DNA of 64,000 nt from Bog-473 sp963781955 (lineage in GTDB: Bacteria; Actinomycetota; Acidimicrobiia; Acidimicrobiales; RAAP-2): NCBI GenBank assembly GCA_963781955.1, contig CAWAHU010000003.1:124001-188000 (forward strand). Reading direction: 5' to 3'. The translations under genes were made by a program, and so were the position numbers. Within the stretch, counting starts at the first letter, position 1. Every line of letters begins with the position of its first letter. The notes under the pieces are model-generated. The model searched no databases, had not been told where the DNA came from, and was given only the letters and a program-made list of their open reading frames with translations. Below, piece after piece: positions 34,412 through 43,233 of the stretch.

Positions 34412-35552
34412 AGGCGGAGCGCAGCCGCGAGAAGACGCCCTCGTGACCGGCCCCGGGGGCCGAGACCTCCTCGCCGCGCGACGCCGCCAGCTGGCGCAGC
34501 AGCTGGTCCTGCTCGGGGGTGAGGTTTGTCGGCGTGGCCACCAGCACGTGGACGAACAGGTCGCCGCGACCGCGGCCGCGCAGGTGCGGCACCCCGAGCC
34601 CGCGCAGGCGCTCCACGTGGCCGTGCTGGGTCCCCGGGGTGACGGTGACCTGCTGCGGGCCGTCGAGGGTCTCGATCGCGGCCTGGGTCCCCAGGGCCGC
34701 CTGGGCGACGCTGACCGTGAGCGTCGTCGTCAGGTGGTCGCCCTGGCGCTCGAAGCGCGGGTCGGCCGCCACCGCCAGATGGACGAACAGGGAACCGCTC
34801 GGCCCGCCCCGCTGCCCGGCGGCCCCGTGGCCGGCCAGGCGCAGTGTCGACCCGTCCTCGACGCCGGCCGGCACCTCGACGGTCAGGGTGCTCTCCTGCA
34901 TGCGCCGCCCCTCGCCCCGACACTCGGGGCACGGCGTGGGGATCATCTCGCCCGTGCCGCTGCAGCGCGTGCAGGCCGTGCTGGTGACCACCTGTCCGAG
35001 CAGCGACTGGCGCACCCGGCGCAGCTCGCCGGCGCCCTGGCAGTCCGTGCAGGTCACCGGGTCGGTCCCTGACGCCGCGCCGCGCCCGCCACAGGCGTCG
35101 CAGGTGGCGGGAAGCCGGACGGTGATCTCCTTGCGGGCCCCGAAGACGGCCTCGGAGAAGTCGAGGGGCAGGCGGACCTCGGCGTCGGCGCCGACCTGCG
35201 GGCCCCGCCGGCGGCCCCCGCCGCCACCCATCTGCCCGAAGAACGCCTCGAAGATGTCGCCGAGGCCCCCTTCGAATCCGAAGCCGCCCATCCCGCCGGC
35301 GCCCGCCTGCGAGCCGAAGACGCCCTCGGGCCCGAAGCGGTCGTAGCGGGCGCGCTTGTCGGGGTCGCGCAGGACCTCGTAGGCCACCGTGACCTCTTTG
35401 AAGCGCGCCTCGGCCACAGCGTCGCCCTGGTTCGTGTCCGGGTGCAGCTCGCGGGCCCGGGCCCGGTACGCCCGCTTGATCTCGTCGTCGCTGGCGTCGG
35501 GGCGCACGCCGAGCAGCTCGTAGAGGTCCCCCAGCCCGTCAGTGGCCGCCAT
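34404..35552 (-). CDS. dnaJ: Chaperone DnaJ
   Basis: A 382-residue type I DnaJ. The J domain has the HPD tripeptide (ARELHPDTNQGD). A Gly/Phe-rich linker (GGMGGFGFEGGLGDIFEAFFG) follows, then four zinc-binding CxxCxGxG repeats (CDACGGRG, CTDCQGAG, CTRCSGTG, CPECRGEG) and the C-terminal substrate-binding domains. It stimulates DnaK ATPase. The ATG at 35552 has a GGGAGGG site and lies 14 nt inside the end of hrcA, so translation is coupled. Control by the CIRCE site upstream of hrcA is expected. Confidence 0.95.
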   Translation of the reverse strand: MAATDGLGDLYELLGVRPDASDDEIKRAYRARARELHPDTNQGDAVAEARFKEVTVAYEVLRDPDKRARYDRFGPEGVFGSQAGAGGMGGFGFEGGLGDIFEAFFGQMGGGGGRRRGPQVGADAEVRLPLDFSEAVFGARKEITVRLPATCDACGGRGAASGTDPVTCTDCQGAGELRRVRQSLLGQVVTSTACTRCSGTGEMIPTPCPECRGEGRRMQESTLTVEVPAGVEDGSTLRLAGHGAAGQRGGPSGSLFVHLAVAADPRFERQGDHLTTTLTVSVAQAALGTQAAIETLDGPQQVTVTPGTQHGHVERLRGLGVPHLRGRGRGDLFVHVLVATPTNLTPEQDQLLRQLAASRGEEVSAPGAGHEGVFSRLRSAFG

Positions 35553-36723
35553 CGGACCCTCCCGCCCCCGCACCGCCGCTCGCACCGCCGCTCGCGCCCG
35601 TGCCGCCGGCGCCGCCGGCGCCGCCGGCACCGCCCAAGCGCTGGCCGAGCCGTTCGCCCACCACGTGGGCTGCGGCCAGGGCGCGCGGGTAGTCCATCCG
35701 GGTGGGCCCGAGCAGGCCGACGGCGCCGCGGTCCTCGCCGTCCACCCGGACCGGTGCGACGACCACGGCGCAGGACGACAGCGGCTCGAAGCCGTGCTCG
35801 GTCCCGATGGAGACCGAGAGCCCCCGGCCGAGGACGTCGCGCAGCAGCGACACCACGACGAGCTGCTGCTCGAGGATGGCCAGGACCGAGCGAACCGTCT
35901 CGACGGCGTCGAACGCCTCGGCCAGCCGGGCCGGACCGCCCACGAAGACCTGGTCGGTATCGAGCGAGCCCTCGAAGGACTCGAGCGCGCGGTGGGCCGC
36001 CGCCACCAGGGCATCGACCCGAGCCGACCCGCTGGTCGGCGCCGGCCAGGGTCCGCTGAGCGTGGTGCCCACGACGTGCGCGCCCAGCAGGGCAGACGCC
36101 GTGGCCAGCTCGTCGTCGGAAGCGTCGGCCTCCAGGTCGATCGTGCGCTTCTCGACCGCACCGTCGGAGAGCACGACCACCAGGAGAGCGGTCAGCTGCG
36201 AGAGCCCCACGACCTGCACCGACCGGATGGTGGCCGACTCGTGGGAGGGCCCGACCACCACCGCCGCATAGGAGGTGAGGTCCGACAGCAGTCCGGAGGC
36301 CCGCTCGAGCACGGTCTCCATCTCGCCGTGGACCTGGTCGAAGAACTGAGTGACCTGGCGCCGCTGCGTGGGACCGAGGGCGCCGGGCTCGGTCAGGTGG
36401 TCGACGAAGAAGCGGTAGCCCTTGTCGGTCGGGATGCGTCCCGCACTCGTGTGCGGCTGGACCAGGTACCCCTCGCTCTCGAGGGCCACCATCTCGGAGC
36501 GAACGGTGGCCGAGGAGACCTGCACCCCGGGTGCGTTGGCTACGTGCGACGAGCCGACCGGCTCGGCAGTACCGATGTACTCGCTGACGACCGCCTCGAG
36601 GATGGCCGCCCGGCGGGAGTTGAGGGCGTGGTCCTCGCCGGGCGCGTCGGCAGAGGCGGAGGTCGAGGACGACGCCGACGGTGCAGCGTCGTCGGGCGGG
36701 TCGGGGGCAGCGGGCGGTGTCAT
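35539..36723 (-). CDS. hrcA: Heat-inducible transcription repressor HrcA
   Basis: A 394-residue repressor of class I heat-shock genes. The winged-helix N-terminus is RRAAILEAVVSEYIGTAEPVGSSHVANAPGVQVSSATVRSEMVALESEGYL, followed by HTSAGRIPTDKGYRFFVDHL. The effector domain is standard. The C-terminus has an unusual Gly/Ala/Ser tail (GGAGGAGGAGGTGASGG) that overlaps the dnaJ start. The ATG at 36723 is preferred to the GTG at 36738, because the latter lies within the CIRCE operator. It autoregulates through that site. Confidence 0.93.
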   Translation of the reverse strand: MTPPAAPDPPDDAAPSASSSTSASADAPGEDHALNSRRAAILEAVVSEYIGTAEPVGSSHVANAPGVQVSSATVRSEMVALESEGYLVQPHTSAGRIPTDKGYRFFVDHLTEPGALGPTQRRQVTQFFDQVHGEMETVLERASGLLSDLTSYAAVVVGPSHESATIRSVQVVGLSQLTALLVVVLSDGAVEKRTIDLEADASDDELATASALLGAHVVGTTLSGPWPAPTSGSARVDALVAAAHRALESFEGSLDTDQVFVGGPARLAEAFDAVETVRSVLAILEQQLVVVSLLRDVLGRGLSVSIGTEHGFEPLSSCAVVVAPVRVDGEDRGAVGLLGPTRMDYPRALAAAHVVGERLGQRLGGAGGAGGAGGTGASGGASGGAGAGGSDGGH

Positions 36724-36731
36724 GGTCCCTT

Positions 36732-36758
36732 CTGGCACTCGAGTCTACCGAGTGCCAG
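36732..36758. promoter_or_regulatory. CIRCE operator of hrcA-dnaJ-rsmE
   Basis: CTGGCACTC (36732-36740), a 9-nt spacer and GAGTGCCAG (36750-36758) match the CIRCE layout (TTAGCACTC-N9-GAGTGCTAA) in spacing and core. The spacer holds TAGACT on the minus strand (36747-36742), a likely -10 box, so HrcA binding would block RNA polymerase directly. Confidence 0.85.
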
Positions 36759-36817
36759 GAGCCGGGGCGGGAGCGGGTCGTCGCTCGCCGGAGCACCAGG
36801 GTGCCGGGGTGCCGGGC

Positions 36818-38635
36818 TCAGTCGTCCCCCAGGCGCAGGGCCGAGATGAAGGCCTCCTGGGGCACGTCGACCCGCCCGATCGTCTTCATCCGCTTCTTGC
36901 CCTCTTTCTGGCGCTCGAGCAACTTGCGCTTGCGGGTGATGTCGCCGCCGTAGCACTTGGCCAGCACATCCTTGCGCTTGGCCTTCACCGTCTCCCGGGC
37001 CACGATACGACCCCCGATGGCCGCCTGGATCGGCACGTCGAAGAGCTGCCGCGGGATCAGCTCGCGCAGCTTCTCGGCCATCTTGCGCCCGTAGACGTCG
37101 GCCGAGCCCCGGTACACGATGGTGGAGAAGGCGTCGACGGGCGTGTGGTTGATCAGGATGTCGACCCGCACCAAGTTGGCCGTGGTGTAGGCGGCCGGCT
37201 CGTAGTCGAGCGAGGCGTAGCCCTTGGTCCGGCTCTTCAGCTGGTCGAAGAAGTCGATCACGACCTCGGCCAGCGGGAGGGAGTAGACGAGCTCGACGCG
37301 CTCGGGCGAGAGGTACTCCATGCGGGTCATCTCGCCGCGTCGGCCCTGGCACAGCTCCATGACGGTCCCCGTGTACTCGCTGGGCGTGATGATGGTGGCC
37401 GACAGCATGGGTTCGTCGATGTGGTCCACCCGGCTCGCCTCGGGCAGCTCGGTCGGATTGTCCACGTCGAGCACCGACTCGTCGGTCAGGTACGCCCGGT
37501 AGGCCACGCTGGGCGCGGTGGCGATGAGGGACAAGTTGAATTCGCGCTCGAGGCGCTCGCGCACGATCTCCATGTGCAGCAGGCCGAGGAACCCGCAGCG
37601 GAAACCGATGCCGAGCGCATGGGAGGACTCGGGTTCGAAGGTGAAGCTGGCGTCGTTGAGCTTGAGCTTGTCGAGCGCGTCGCGCAGGTCCGGCAACTCG
37701 TCCCCGTCGACCGGGTAGAGGCCGCAGAAGACCATGGGCTTGGGGTCGCGGTAGCCGGCGAGGGCATCGGTCGCCCCGTGCTGGGCCGTGGTCACGGTCT
37801 CACCCGAGCGAGCTCCGCCGACGTCCTTGATCCCGGCGATGAGGTAGCCCACCTCGCCCGGGCCGAGCTGCTCGACCGGCACCGCGTCAGGCGTGCGCAC
37901 GCCCACCTCCTCGATGTCGTGCACGGCGTTGGCCTGCATGAAGCGCAGCCGTGCCCCGGTGTACAGCGTGCCGTCGACGATGCGGATGGAGCTGACCACG
38001 CCGCGGTACTGGTCGTAGGAGGAGTCGAAGATGAGCGCGCGCAGAGGGGCGTCGGGGTCGCCCACGGGAGGCGGGACGCGCGCGATCACCGCGTCGAGCA
38101 GCTCGGGCACCCCCTCCCCCGTCTTGGCCGAGATGTGCAAGATGTCCTCGGCCGGCAACCCGAGCACGTGCTCGATCTCGAGCGCGCAGCGCTCCGGGTC
38201 GGCCGCAGGCAGGTCGATCTTGTTGAGGACCGGGACGATCTCGAGGTCGTTCTCGAGAGCCTGGTAGCAGTTGGCCAGCGTCTGCGCCTGGATCCCCTGC
38301 GAGGCGTCCACCAGGAGCACTGCCCCCTCGCAGGCGGCCAGCGAGCGCGAGACCTCGTAGCCGAAGTCCACGTGGCCCGGCGTGTCGATCAGGTGCAGGA
38401 CGTGACCATCCCAGTCGACCCGCACGTTCTGGGCCTTGATGGTGATGCCCCGCTCCCGCTCGATGTCCATGGAGTCGAGGTACTGCTCCCGCATGAGGCG
38501 CGGGTCGACCGCCCCGGTGATCTCGAGGATGCGGTCCGACAGGGTCGACTTCCCGTGGTCGACGTGGCTGATGATGGAGAAGTTGCGTATGCGCTCGGTC
38601 GCGACGGGTCCACGGGCGCTGGCGGAGGGCGGCAC
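36818..38635 (-). CDS. lepA: Elongation factor 4 (LepA)
   Basis: A 605-residue translational GTPase. It has G1 SHVDHGKST, G2 region MDIERERGITIKAQ, G3 DTPGHVDF, G4 LNKIDLP and G5 SAKTGEG. The LepA-specific C-terminus is IVARETVKAKRKDVLAKCYGGDITRKRKLLERQKEGKKRMK. It acts on stalled or mis-translocated ribosomes and in 30S biogenesis. Homology begins close to GTG 38635, 9 nt behind a TACGAT -10-like box; the longer frame to 38737 is not conserved. It is divergent from rpsT. Confidence 0.95.
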   Translation of the reverse strand: MPPSASARGPVATERIRNFSIISHVDHGKSTLSDRILEITGAVDPRLMREQYLDSMDIERERGITIKAQNVRVDWDGHVLHLIDTPGHVDFGYEVSRSLAACEGAVLLVDASQGIQAQTLANCYQALENDLEIVPVLNKIDLPAADPERCALEIEHVLGLPAEDILHISAKTGEGVPELLDAVIARVPPPVGDPDAPLRALIFDSSYDQYRGVVSSIRIVDGTLYTGARLRFMQANAVHDIEEVGVRTPDAVPVEQLGPGEVGYLIAGIKDVGGARSGETVTTAQHGATDALAGYRDPKPMVFCGLYPVDGDELPDLRDALDKLKLNDASFTFEPESSHALGIGFRCGFLGLLHMEIVRERLEREFNLSLIATAPSVAYRAYLTDESVLDVDNPTELPEASRVDHIDEPMLSATIITPSEYTGTVMELCQGRRGEMTRMEYLSPERVELVYSLPLAEVVIDFFDQLKSRTKGYASLDYEPAAYTTANLVRVDILINHTPVDAFSTIVYRGSADVYGRKMAEKLRELIPRQLFDVPIQAAIGGRIVARETVKAKRKDVLAKCYGGDITRKRKLLERQKEGKKRMKTIGRVDVPQEAFISALRLGDD

Positions 38636-38741
38636 GGTCTGACGATCGTACCGGCCCGCGCCCCGTCTCCCGGTCGCCTGGCCAGGGCACTTGCCCTGGG
38701 GGCCACCCCCGGCTGCCGGCCAGAGGGGTGCCGCCACCTGC

Positions 38742-38778
38742 TAGAGTTGTCCCTCGCGCCGGAGGGCTCCCGCCCTCC
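38742..38778 (+). promoter_or_regulatory. rpsT promoter -10 and leader hairpin
   Basis: TAGAGT (38742-38747) fits a -10 box. A 7-bp hairpin GGAGGGC-TCCC-GCCCTCC (38761-38778) lies in the predicted leader, 40 nt before the rpsT start. It could be a binding site for autogenous control, as known for S20 in other bacteria; that role is inferred. Confidence 0.4.
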
Positions 38779-38817
38779 GCCGCACCCCTTCTCCCGAGAG
38801 CAGCTGAGGATCGTCAC

Positions 38818-39087
38818 GTGGCCAACATCAAGAGCCAGATCAAGCGGAACCGTCAGAACGAGAAGCGCCGGCTACGCAACAAGTCGGTCCGCGCCGAGAT
38901 GCGCACACGCACGAAGAGTGCCGTCACGGCCGCCGAGGCGGGAGCCGAGGACAGCGTCGAGGTACTGCGTCTGGCCGTGAAGCGGATCGACAAGGCCGCC
39001 GCCCAGGGTGTGATCCACAAGAACACCGCGGCCAACCACAAGGCGCGCCTGATGCGCCGCGTGCACGCTCTCGAGAACGCCGAGTAG
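38818..39087 (+). CDS. rpsT: 30S ribosomal protein S20
   Basis: An 89-residue basic protein starting GTG. MANIKSQIKRNRQNEKRRLRNKSVRAEMRT and the C-terminal VIHKNTAANHKARLMRRVHAL are the S20 signature. It binds 16S rRNA early in 30S assembly. The frame is open further upstream but homology starts at the GTG at 38818. It is divergent from lepA, a pairing seen in many bacteria. Confidence 0.96.
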   Translation: MANIKSQIKRNRQNEKRRLRNKSVRAEMRTRTKSAVTAAEAGAEDSVEVLRLAVKRIDKAAAQGVIHKNTAANHKARLMRRVHALENAE

Positions 39088-39097
39088 CGACGTCGCC

Positions 39098-39117
39098 GCG
39101 GAGCCGCCCGGCTCCGC
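39098..39117. terminator. Hairpin between convergent rpsT and the oxidase-like gene
   Basis: GCGGAGCC (39098-39105) pairs perfectly with GGCTCCGC (39110-39117) across a 4-nt loop, between two convergent stop codons. It probably acts in both directions. Confidence 0.6.
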
Positions 39118-39678
39118 TCATGCCTCCGCCCCCGCCCCCGCCTCCGCCTCCACCACACTGGCCTCGGCGTCGAGGTGGAACGTGAACATCTTCTCGGGGA
39201 CGATGCGCGCCCCGACGTTGTCGTCCTGGCGCATCGATTCCTCGAAGGCCGGCCCCAGCTTGGGCTCGTAGACGTCGACCATGGCCCGGAGGAGCTCGGC
39301 GCACTCGGGGCCGTTGAGATCGAAGAGCTCGGCCCGGCCGTGCACCGTCACCGCCAGCTCCTCACTTGGGAGGTACGTCGCGCTGACCGCCGGTCGGACG
39401 CGCAGGTGGCGCGCGCGCACGCCGTGACGCGCCGTGCTGAACCAGAACGTGCCGTGTAGGAAGTAGCCGTCGACCGGGCCGCCGATCGGCCGCCCGTCGG
39501 CCGTCGCCGTCGACAGCACCAGCAGACACATGCCGGTCAGCCGCTCCACCAACTCGGGTGCACTGAGCCGCCGGTCTTCGGTGATGACGTCGCGCAGATG
39601 CCGGCCGGCCGACGCCATCGAGGAGTCGAGCAGGGCCTGCAGCCGTTCCACGTCTTCCGCCGTCTCGTGCATGGGCAC
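39118..39678 (-). CDS. Pyridoxamine 5'-phosphate oxidase-fold protein
   Basis: A 186-residue protein with a flavin-reductase-like split barrel (LTGMCLLVLSTATADGRPIGGPVDGYFLHGTFWFSTARHGVRARHLRVRPAVSATYLPSEELAVTVHGRAEL). This is the PNPOx-like pattern of enzymes that bind FMN, F420 or heme. The C-terminal tail is Glu/Ala-rich (EAEAGAGAEA). The true cofactor and substrate cannot be told. It is a single gene. Confidence 0.82.
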   Translation of the reverse strand: MPMHETAEDVERLQALLDSSMASAGRHLRDVITEDRRLSAPELVERLTGMCLLVLSTATADGRPIGGPVDGYFLHGTFWFSTARHGVRARHLRVRPAVSATYLPSEELAVTVHGRAELFDLNGPECAELLRAMVDVYEPKLGPAFEESMRQDDNVGARIVPEKMFTFHLDAEASVVEAEAGAGAEA

Positions 39679-39842
39679 AGTCCAGCACGGCGGTTGCCTT
39701 CATGGATCCGTCACGAGATCCACAGTGCCGACCGAGGTCACCCTGCGGCTGCCGCCAGGGCGGTCCCCCATGCTCCTCCCGACCCGCCGGCGTCCGTCGG
39801 CGGACGAAAGCGGCCGACGACCTCGGTCCACGAGGAAGAGAG

Positions 39843-40367
39843 ATGCCAACCATGTCCATCAGCGAGAAGCTGCGAACCAATCCGAAGCTCTGGGTTTCGG
39901 CCGGCCTGCTCACGGCCGGCCTCGCATCGGGGATCTACCTGGGCGGCACCCTGACGTCGGGCGCGGCCACGACGTCGTCGACCAGCACGACCTCCGGGAG
40001 CACCTCCACGCCCCCCAGCGGGAGCTGGGGATCGGGCGCACCCGCCGGTGTTCCCTCCTCGACGGGTCTCCCGAAGAGCGGCACCGTGACCGCCGTCGGT
40101 TCCGACACCGTGACCATCGACGGGACGGCCTACGCCGTCACCTCGAGCAGCGACATCGACAAGAACGGCGAGGCCACACTCTCCGACCTCGCCGTGGGTG
40201 ACAAGGTGACCTTCAGCACCACGTCGGCCACCACGCCCACGATCGACAAGCTGCACGCCGGCAACGAGTCGCTCGACCGGCCGAGTGGCCCCCCGATGTC
40301 CTCGTCGGGCGCCCCGAGCTCGTCCTCGACCCCACCGAGCGCGCCGTCCCCTTCGACGTCCGCCTGA
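39843..40367 (+). CDS. Secreted or anchored DUF5666-like protein
   Basis: A 174-residue protein with a membrane-spanning or signal segment near the N-terminus (LWVSAGLLTAGLASGIYLGG). A Ser/Thr/Pro-rich linker leads to a small beta domain (GTVTAVGSDTVTIDGTAYAVTSSSDI...ATLSDLAVGDKVTFS), the repeat pattern of DUF5666-type domains. A low-complexity Ser/Pro tail ends it. It is probably displayed on the cell surface. The ATG at 39843 follows GAGGAAGAGAG. Function unknown. Confidence 0.7.
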   Translation: MPTMSISEKLRTNPKLWVSAGLLTAGLASGIYLGGTLTSGAATTSSTSTTSGSTSTPPSGSWGSGAPAGVPSSTGLPKSGTVTAVGSDTVTIDGTAYAVTSSSDIDKNGEATLSDLAVGDKVTFSTTSATTPTIDKLHAGNESLDRPSGPPMSSSGAPSSSSTPPSAPSPSTSA

Positions 40368-40531
40368 CCCCCACGGCGGCGGGCGTGGTGCAGCACCTCC
40401 CCGGCACCGCGCCCGCCGCACGGTCCGCCGAGCGACGACCCCGGAGAGATCCGCCGGTGACCCGGCAGGAGCCCGTCTGAGCGCGGGGTCGCCCGGGAGA
40501 GCCGCGATGAGCCCCTCGGAGCGCGGCCCGG

Positions 40532-41560
40532 CTAGCGCCCGGCGCCGGCGCGTGGGCGGCTCGCCCCGCGTGGCCGGGTCTGGCGCGCCAACCGGGCCAC
40601 CAGGATCTCGATCACGAGCTCGGCGTTCATCCCGCTCGCACCCCGGATGTCGAGGTCGGCCGCCGCGATCAGGTTGACGGCCTCGGCGATGCGGGCGCTG
40701 CCGAGCCGCCGGGCCTGCTCGAGAGCCTTCTTGGCCACGAAGGGCGCCGTGCCCAGCAGGGCGGCGGCGTCCCGCTCGCCGGCCACGTCCTCCCCGTCGA
40801 GGGTGAGCATGTTGGCGAAGTGCCCGTGCAAGGTGGCCAGCACCTGGATCGGCGCCAGCCCACCGGCTTCGAGCATGCGGCGCAGCACCAGGAGCGCCCG
40901 CCCGGGCTCGCCGCGATCGATGGCGTCGGTCAGCTCGTAGCGCGGGACGTTGCCCATCTCGCCGAGATACGGGGCGAGGTCGTCGACCGACACCACCGCC
41001 CCCTCGCCGTAGGCGGCGCTCAGTGCGCCGAGGAGGCCCTCGACGCGCCCGAGGTCTTCCCCGACGTGGGTGGCCAGGAGGTCGGCCGCCTTGGGCTCGA
41101 GCTTGACCGGCGCGCCGCGCAGGTGCTCGTGCAACCACGCTTTGCGCTCGGCCGCCTTGCTCGTGGTGACGTCGATCACACCCCCGTGCGCCGTGATCGC
41201 CTTGGTCAACGCCGCGGGGATCGCCCCACTCCCGCCCACGAGCACCAGGACCGTGCTGGGCAGCGGGTCCTCGATCACTTCGACCAGGCGGGGGGCGTCC
41301 GCGGTCACCAGGCGCCCCGCGTCACGTACGACGACGACGCGGCGGTCGATGAGGAACGGGGGCGTGAGGCAGGCGTCGACCACCGCCCCGACGCTGATCT
41401 CGTCGCCCGGGCCGCCGCCGATCTCCTCCACCACGAGTGCGTGGTCGCGCTCCCCCACCAGTTCGACCAGCAGGGTCCGGACCTCTTGGGCCACGAGCGA
41501 GACATCGTCCCCCTTGACCAGGTAGACGCGGGCGGCCGGCACGGCTGTCTTGGCGCTCAC
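40532..41560 (-). CDS. holA: DNA polymerase III subunit delta
   Basis: A 342-residue clamp-loader subunit. It has an N-terminal AAA+-like fold lacking a Walker A (VYLVKGDDVSLVAQEVRTLLVELVG), DACLTPPFLIDRRVVVVRDAG and the delta-type C-terminal region (ALLVLRRMLEAGGLAPIQVLATLHGHFANML). It opens the beta clamp. The start overlaps the end of folP2 by 4 nt (GTGA type), so it is the last gene of the thioredoxin-folP2-holA unit. Confidence 0.9.
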   Translation of the reverse strand: MSAKTAVPAARVYLVKGDDVSLVAQEVRTLLVELVGERDHALVVEEIGGGPGDEISVGAVVDACLTPPFLIDRRVVVVRDAGRLVTADAPRLVEVIEDPLPSTVLVLVGGSGAIPAALTKAITAHGGVIDVTTSKAAERKAWLHEHLRGAPVKLEPKAADLLATHVGEDLGRVEGLLGALSAAYGEGAVVSVDDLAPYLGEMGNVPRYELTDAIDRGEPGRALLVLRRMLEAGGLAPIQVLATLHGHFANMLTLDGEDVAGERDAAALLGTAPFVAKKALEQARRLGSARIAEAVNLIAAADLDIRGASGMNAELVIEILVARLARQTRPRGASRPRAGAGR

Positions 41561-42465
41561 CAGGCGCTCACCGGGCGCTCGCCGGGCCCCTCGCCGGGGT
41601 CTCCACCTGCCTCGCTGATGGCGGCCAGTGCGTCGCGGGCCCGGCAGGTGCCCTTGACGTCGTGGACGCGCACGATGCGGCAGCCCCAGCAGATGCCGAG
41701 CGCCGCCGCGCCGATGGAGGCCTCACGCCGCTCGGTGAGCTCCAGATCGAGGACCTTGCCCAGGAAGGTCTTGTTGGACGCCGACAGCAAGAGGGGGTAG
41801 CCCAGCGCGGCCAGGACTGGCGAGGCCCGCAGCAAGGTGAGCGACTGCTCGGCCGTCTTGCCGAGGTCCAGGCCGGCGTCGAGCACGATGCGCTCGGGCG
41901 CGATGCCGGCGCGGCGAGCGCCCTCGGCCCGGTCGGTCAGGAACTGCGCCACGTCGCGCACGACGTCGTCGTAGTGCGGGTCCGGGTCGGCCACTCGGGG
42001 CTTGAGCCGGATGTGCGTGATGACCACGGCCGCGCCGTGCTCGGCCGCCGCCGGCGCGTAGTCCGGGTCGGCCAGGCCGCTGATGTCGTTGCCCATCACC
42101 GCACCCTCGGCGTAACCGGCCCGGGCCACCGAGGCCCGCCAGGTGTCGACCGACACCGCGGTGTCGAAGCGCGCCACGAGACCCGCCACCGCCGGGACGA
42201 CCCGGTCCATCTCCTCGGCCTCGGTCACCTCGGGCCCCGGGCCGGCCTTCACGCCGCCGACGTCGAGGATGTCGGCGCCGTCGGCCACCAGCTGCTCGGC
42301 CCGGGTGTAGAGCTTGTCCAGCTCGAAGGTGGCGCCCTTGTCGTAGAAGGAGTCCAGCGTCCGGTTCAAGATGCCCATGACCAGGGCCCGGTGGGTGAGG
42401 TCGTGGCGCCGGCCGCCGAGGTCGAGCACGTGCGCCCCCGGGGCCACACGGACGTCGGTGGGCAT
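41557..42465 (-). CDS. Dihydropteroate synthase paralogue of the FolP2 type
   Basis: A 302-residue TIM-barrel protein of the dihydropteroate synthase family. Key loops differ from catalytic FolP1: MGILNRTLDSFYDKGATFELDK in place of the usual MGIVNVTPDSFSDGG, and DVGGVKAGPGPEVT in place of DVGGESTRPG. These match mycobacterial FolP2, reported to lack DHPS activity. The pterin-site Asp and Asn (GNDISG, LLLSASNKTF) remain partly. It shares a base with the thioredoxin gene stop and overlaps holA. Its real reaction is unknown; a dihydropteroate role cannot be excluded. Confidence 0.88.
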   Translation of the reverse strand: MPTDVRVAPGAHVLDLGGRRHDLTHRALVMGILNRTLDSFYDKGATFELDKLYTRAEQLVADGADILDVGGVKAGPGPEVTEAEEMDRVVPAVAGLVARFDTAVSVDTWRASVARAGYAEGAVMGNDISGLADPDYAPAAAEHGAAVVITHIRLKPRVADPDPHYDDVVRDVAQFLTDRAEGARRAGIAPERIVLDAGLDLGKTAEQSLTLLRASPVLAALGYPLLLSASNKTFLGKVLDLELTERREASIGAAALGICWGCRIVRVHDVKGTCRARDALAAISEAGGDPGEGPGERPVSAW

Positions 42466-43178
42466 CAGAACAGGCGCGCCGCCAGCGCCCGCCGGTACTC
42501 GTTGGTCCGCGGGTCGCCGGGCCCGAGCGCCTCGAGCAGGTCGACGAACTCCTGGCGGGCACCGTCGTCCTCGCGCACCTTCTCGAGCAGGGCGTCGAGC
42601 TTGGCCGCGATCTCGTCACGGCCGGCGTCCGAGACGTCCAGCCCGGCCTCGAGCAGACGGGCGTCGGCGGCCAGGACCCGGGTCGTCTCGGTCTCGGGGA
42701 TCCGGCCCAGGACGGCCAGGGCTTCGGCGGCCTCCCCGCGGGCGATCAGCAGCCGGGCCAGCGCCTCGATCGCCCCGACGTGGTCCGGCTCGAGCTCGAG
42801 GGCTTGCCGCAACGAGGCCTCGTCGCCCGCCTCCACCAGCAGGTCGGCCTCGCTCTGGGCCGGGGCCAGGCGCTGCACGAACGCGGCCACCTGGGCCTCG
42901 GGCAGGGCGCCGATGAACTGGTCCACCACCTGGGCCTTGCTGACGGCGAAGACGGCCGGGATGGACTGCACGCCGAAGGCCTGGGCCACGCGGGGGTTCT
43001 CGTCCACGTTGACCTTGGCCAGCTCGACCGTGCCCCCCGTCTCGGCCACCACCTTCTCGAGGATGGGTCCCAGGGTCTTGCACGGCCCGCACCAGGGCGC
43101 CCACAGGTCCACGACGACCGGGACGGTGTTGCTGCGTTCGAGCACGTCGGTCTGGAAGGTCTGGTCGGTCACGTCCAT
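42465..43178 (-). CDS. Thioredoxin-TPR fusion (co-chaperedoxin CnoX/YbbN-like)
   Basis: A 237-residue protein. The thioredoxin domain has the active-site WCGPC (Cys30 and Cys33, VVVDLWAPWCGPCKTLGP) and cis-Pro region QSIPAVFAV. About 120 helical residues follow with TPR-like repeats (ALARLLIARGEAAEALAVLGRIP). This is the layout of YbbN/CnoX, which shields proteins from over-oxidation and passes them to chaperones. The ATG at 43178 lies 7 nt after a TAGCGT -10, so the transcript is probably leaderless. It leads the folP2-holA unit. Confidence 0.9.
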   Translation of the reverse strand: MDVTDQTFQTDVLERSNTVPVVVDLWAPWCGPCKTLGPILEKVVAETGGTVELAKVNVDENPRVAQAFGVQSIPAVFAVSKAQVVDQFIGALPEAQVAAFVQRLAPAQSEADLLVEAGDEASLRQALELEPDHVGAIEALARLLIARGEAAEALAVLGRIPETETTRVLAADARLLEAGLDVSDAGRDEIAAKLDALLEKVREDDGARQEFVDLLEALGPGDPRTNEYRRALAARLF

Positions 43179-43233
43179 CGGCGCGACGCTACCGGCTGCC
43201 CGGCGGCGACCGCACCGATTAGCGTCGGTTCCC
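43179..43233. promoter_or_regulatory. Divergent promoter pair with leaderless starts
   Basis: Only 54 bp separate the thioredoxin and APH-like start codons. Minus-strand TAGCGT (43191-43186) lies 7 nt before the thioredoxin ATG, and plus-strand TAGCGT (43220-43225) lies 8 nt before the APH-like GTG. Both are good -10 boxes placed for transcription to begin at the start codon. Confidence 0.6.

Noticed and set aside
36422..38980. An 852-codon frame opposite hrcA and lepA
   Set aside because: Both genes beneath are certain, and the composition is that of the complementary strand of GC-rich coding DNA.
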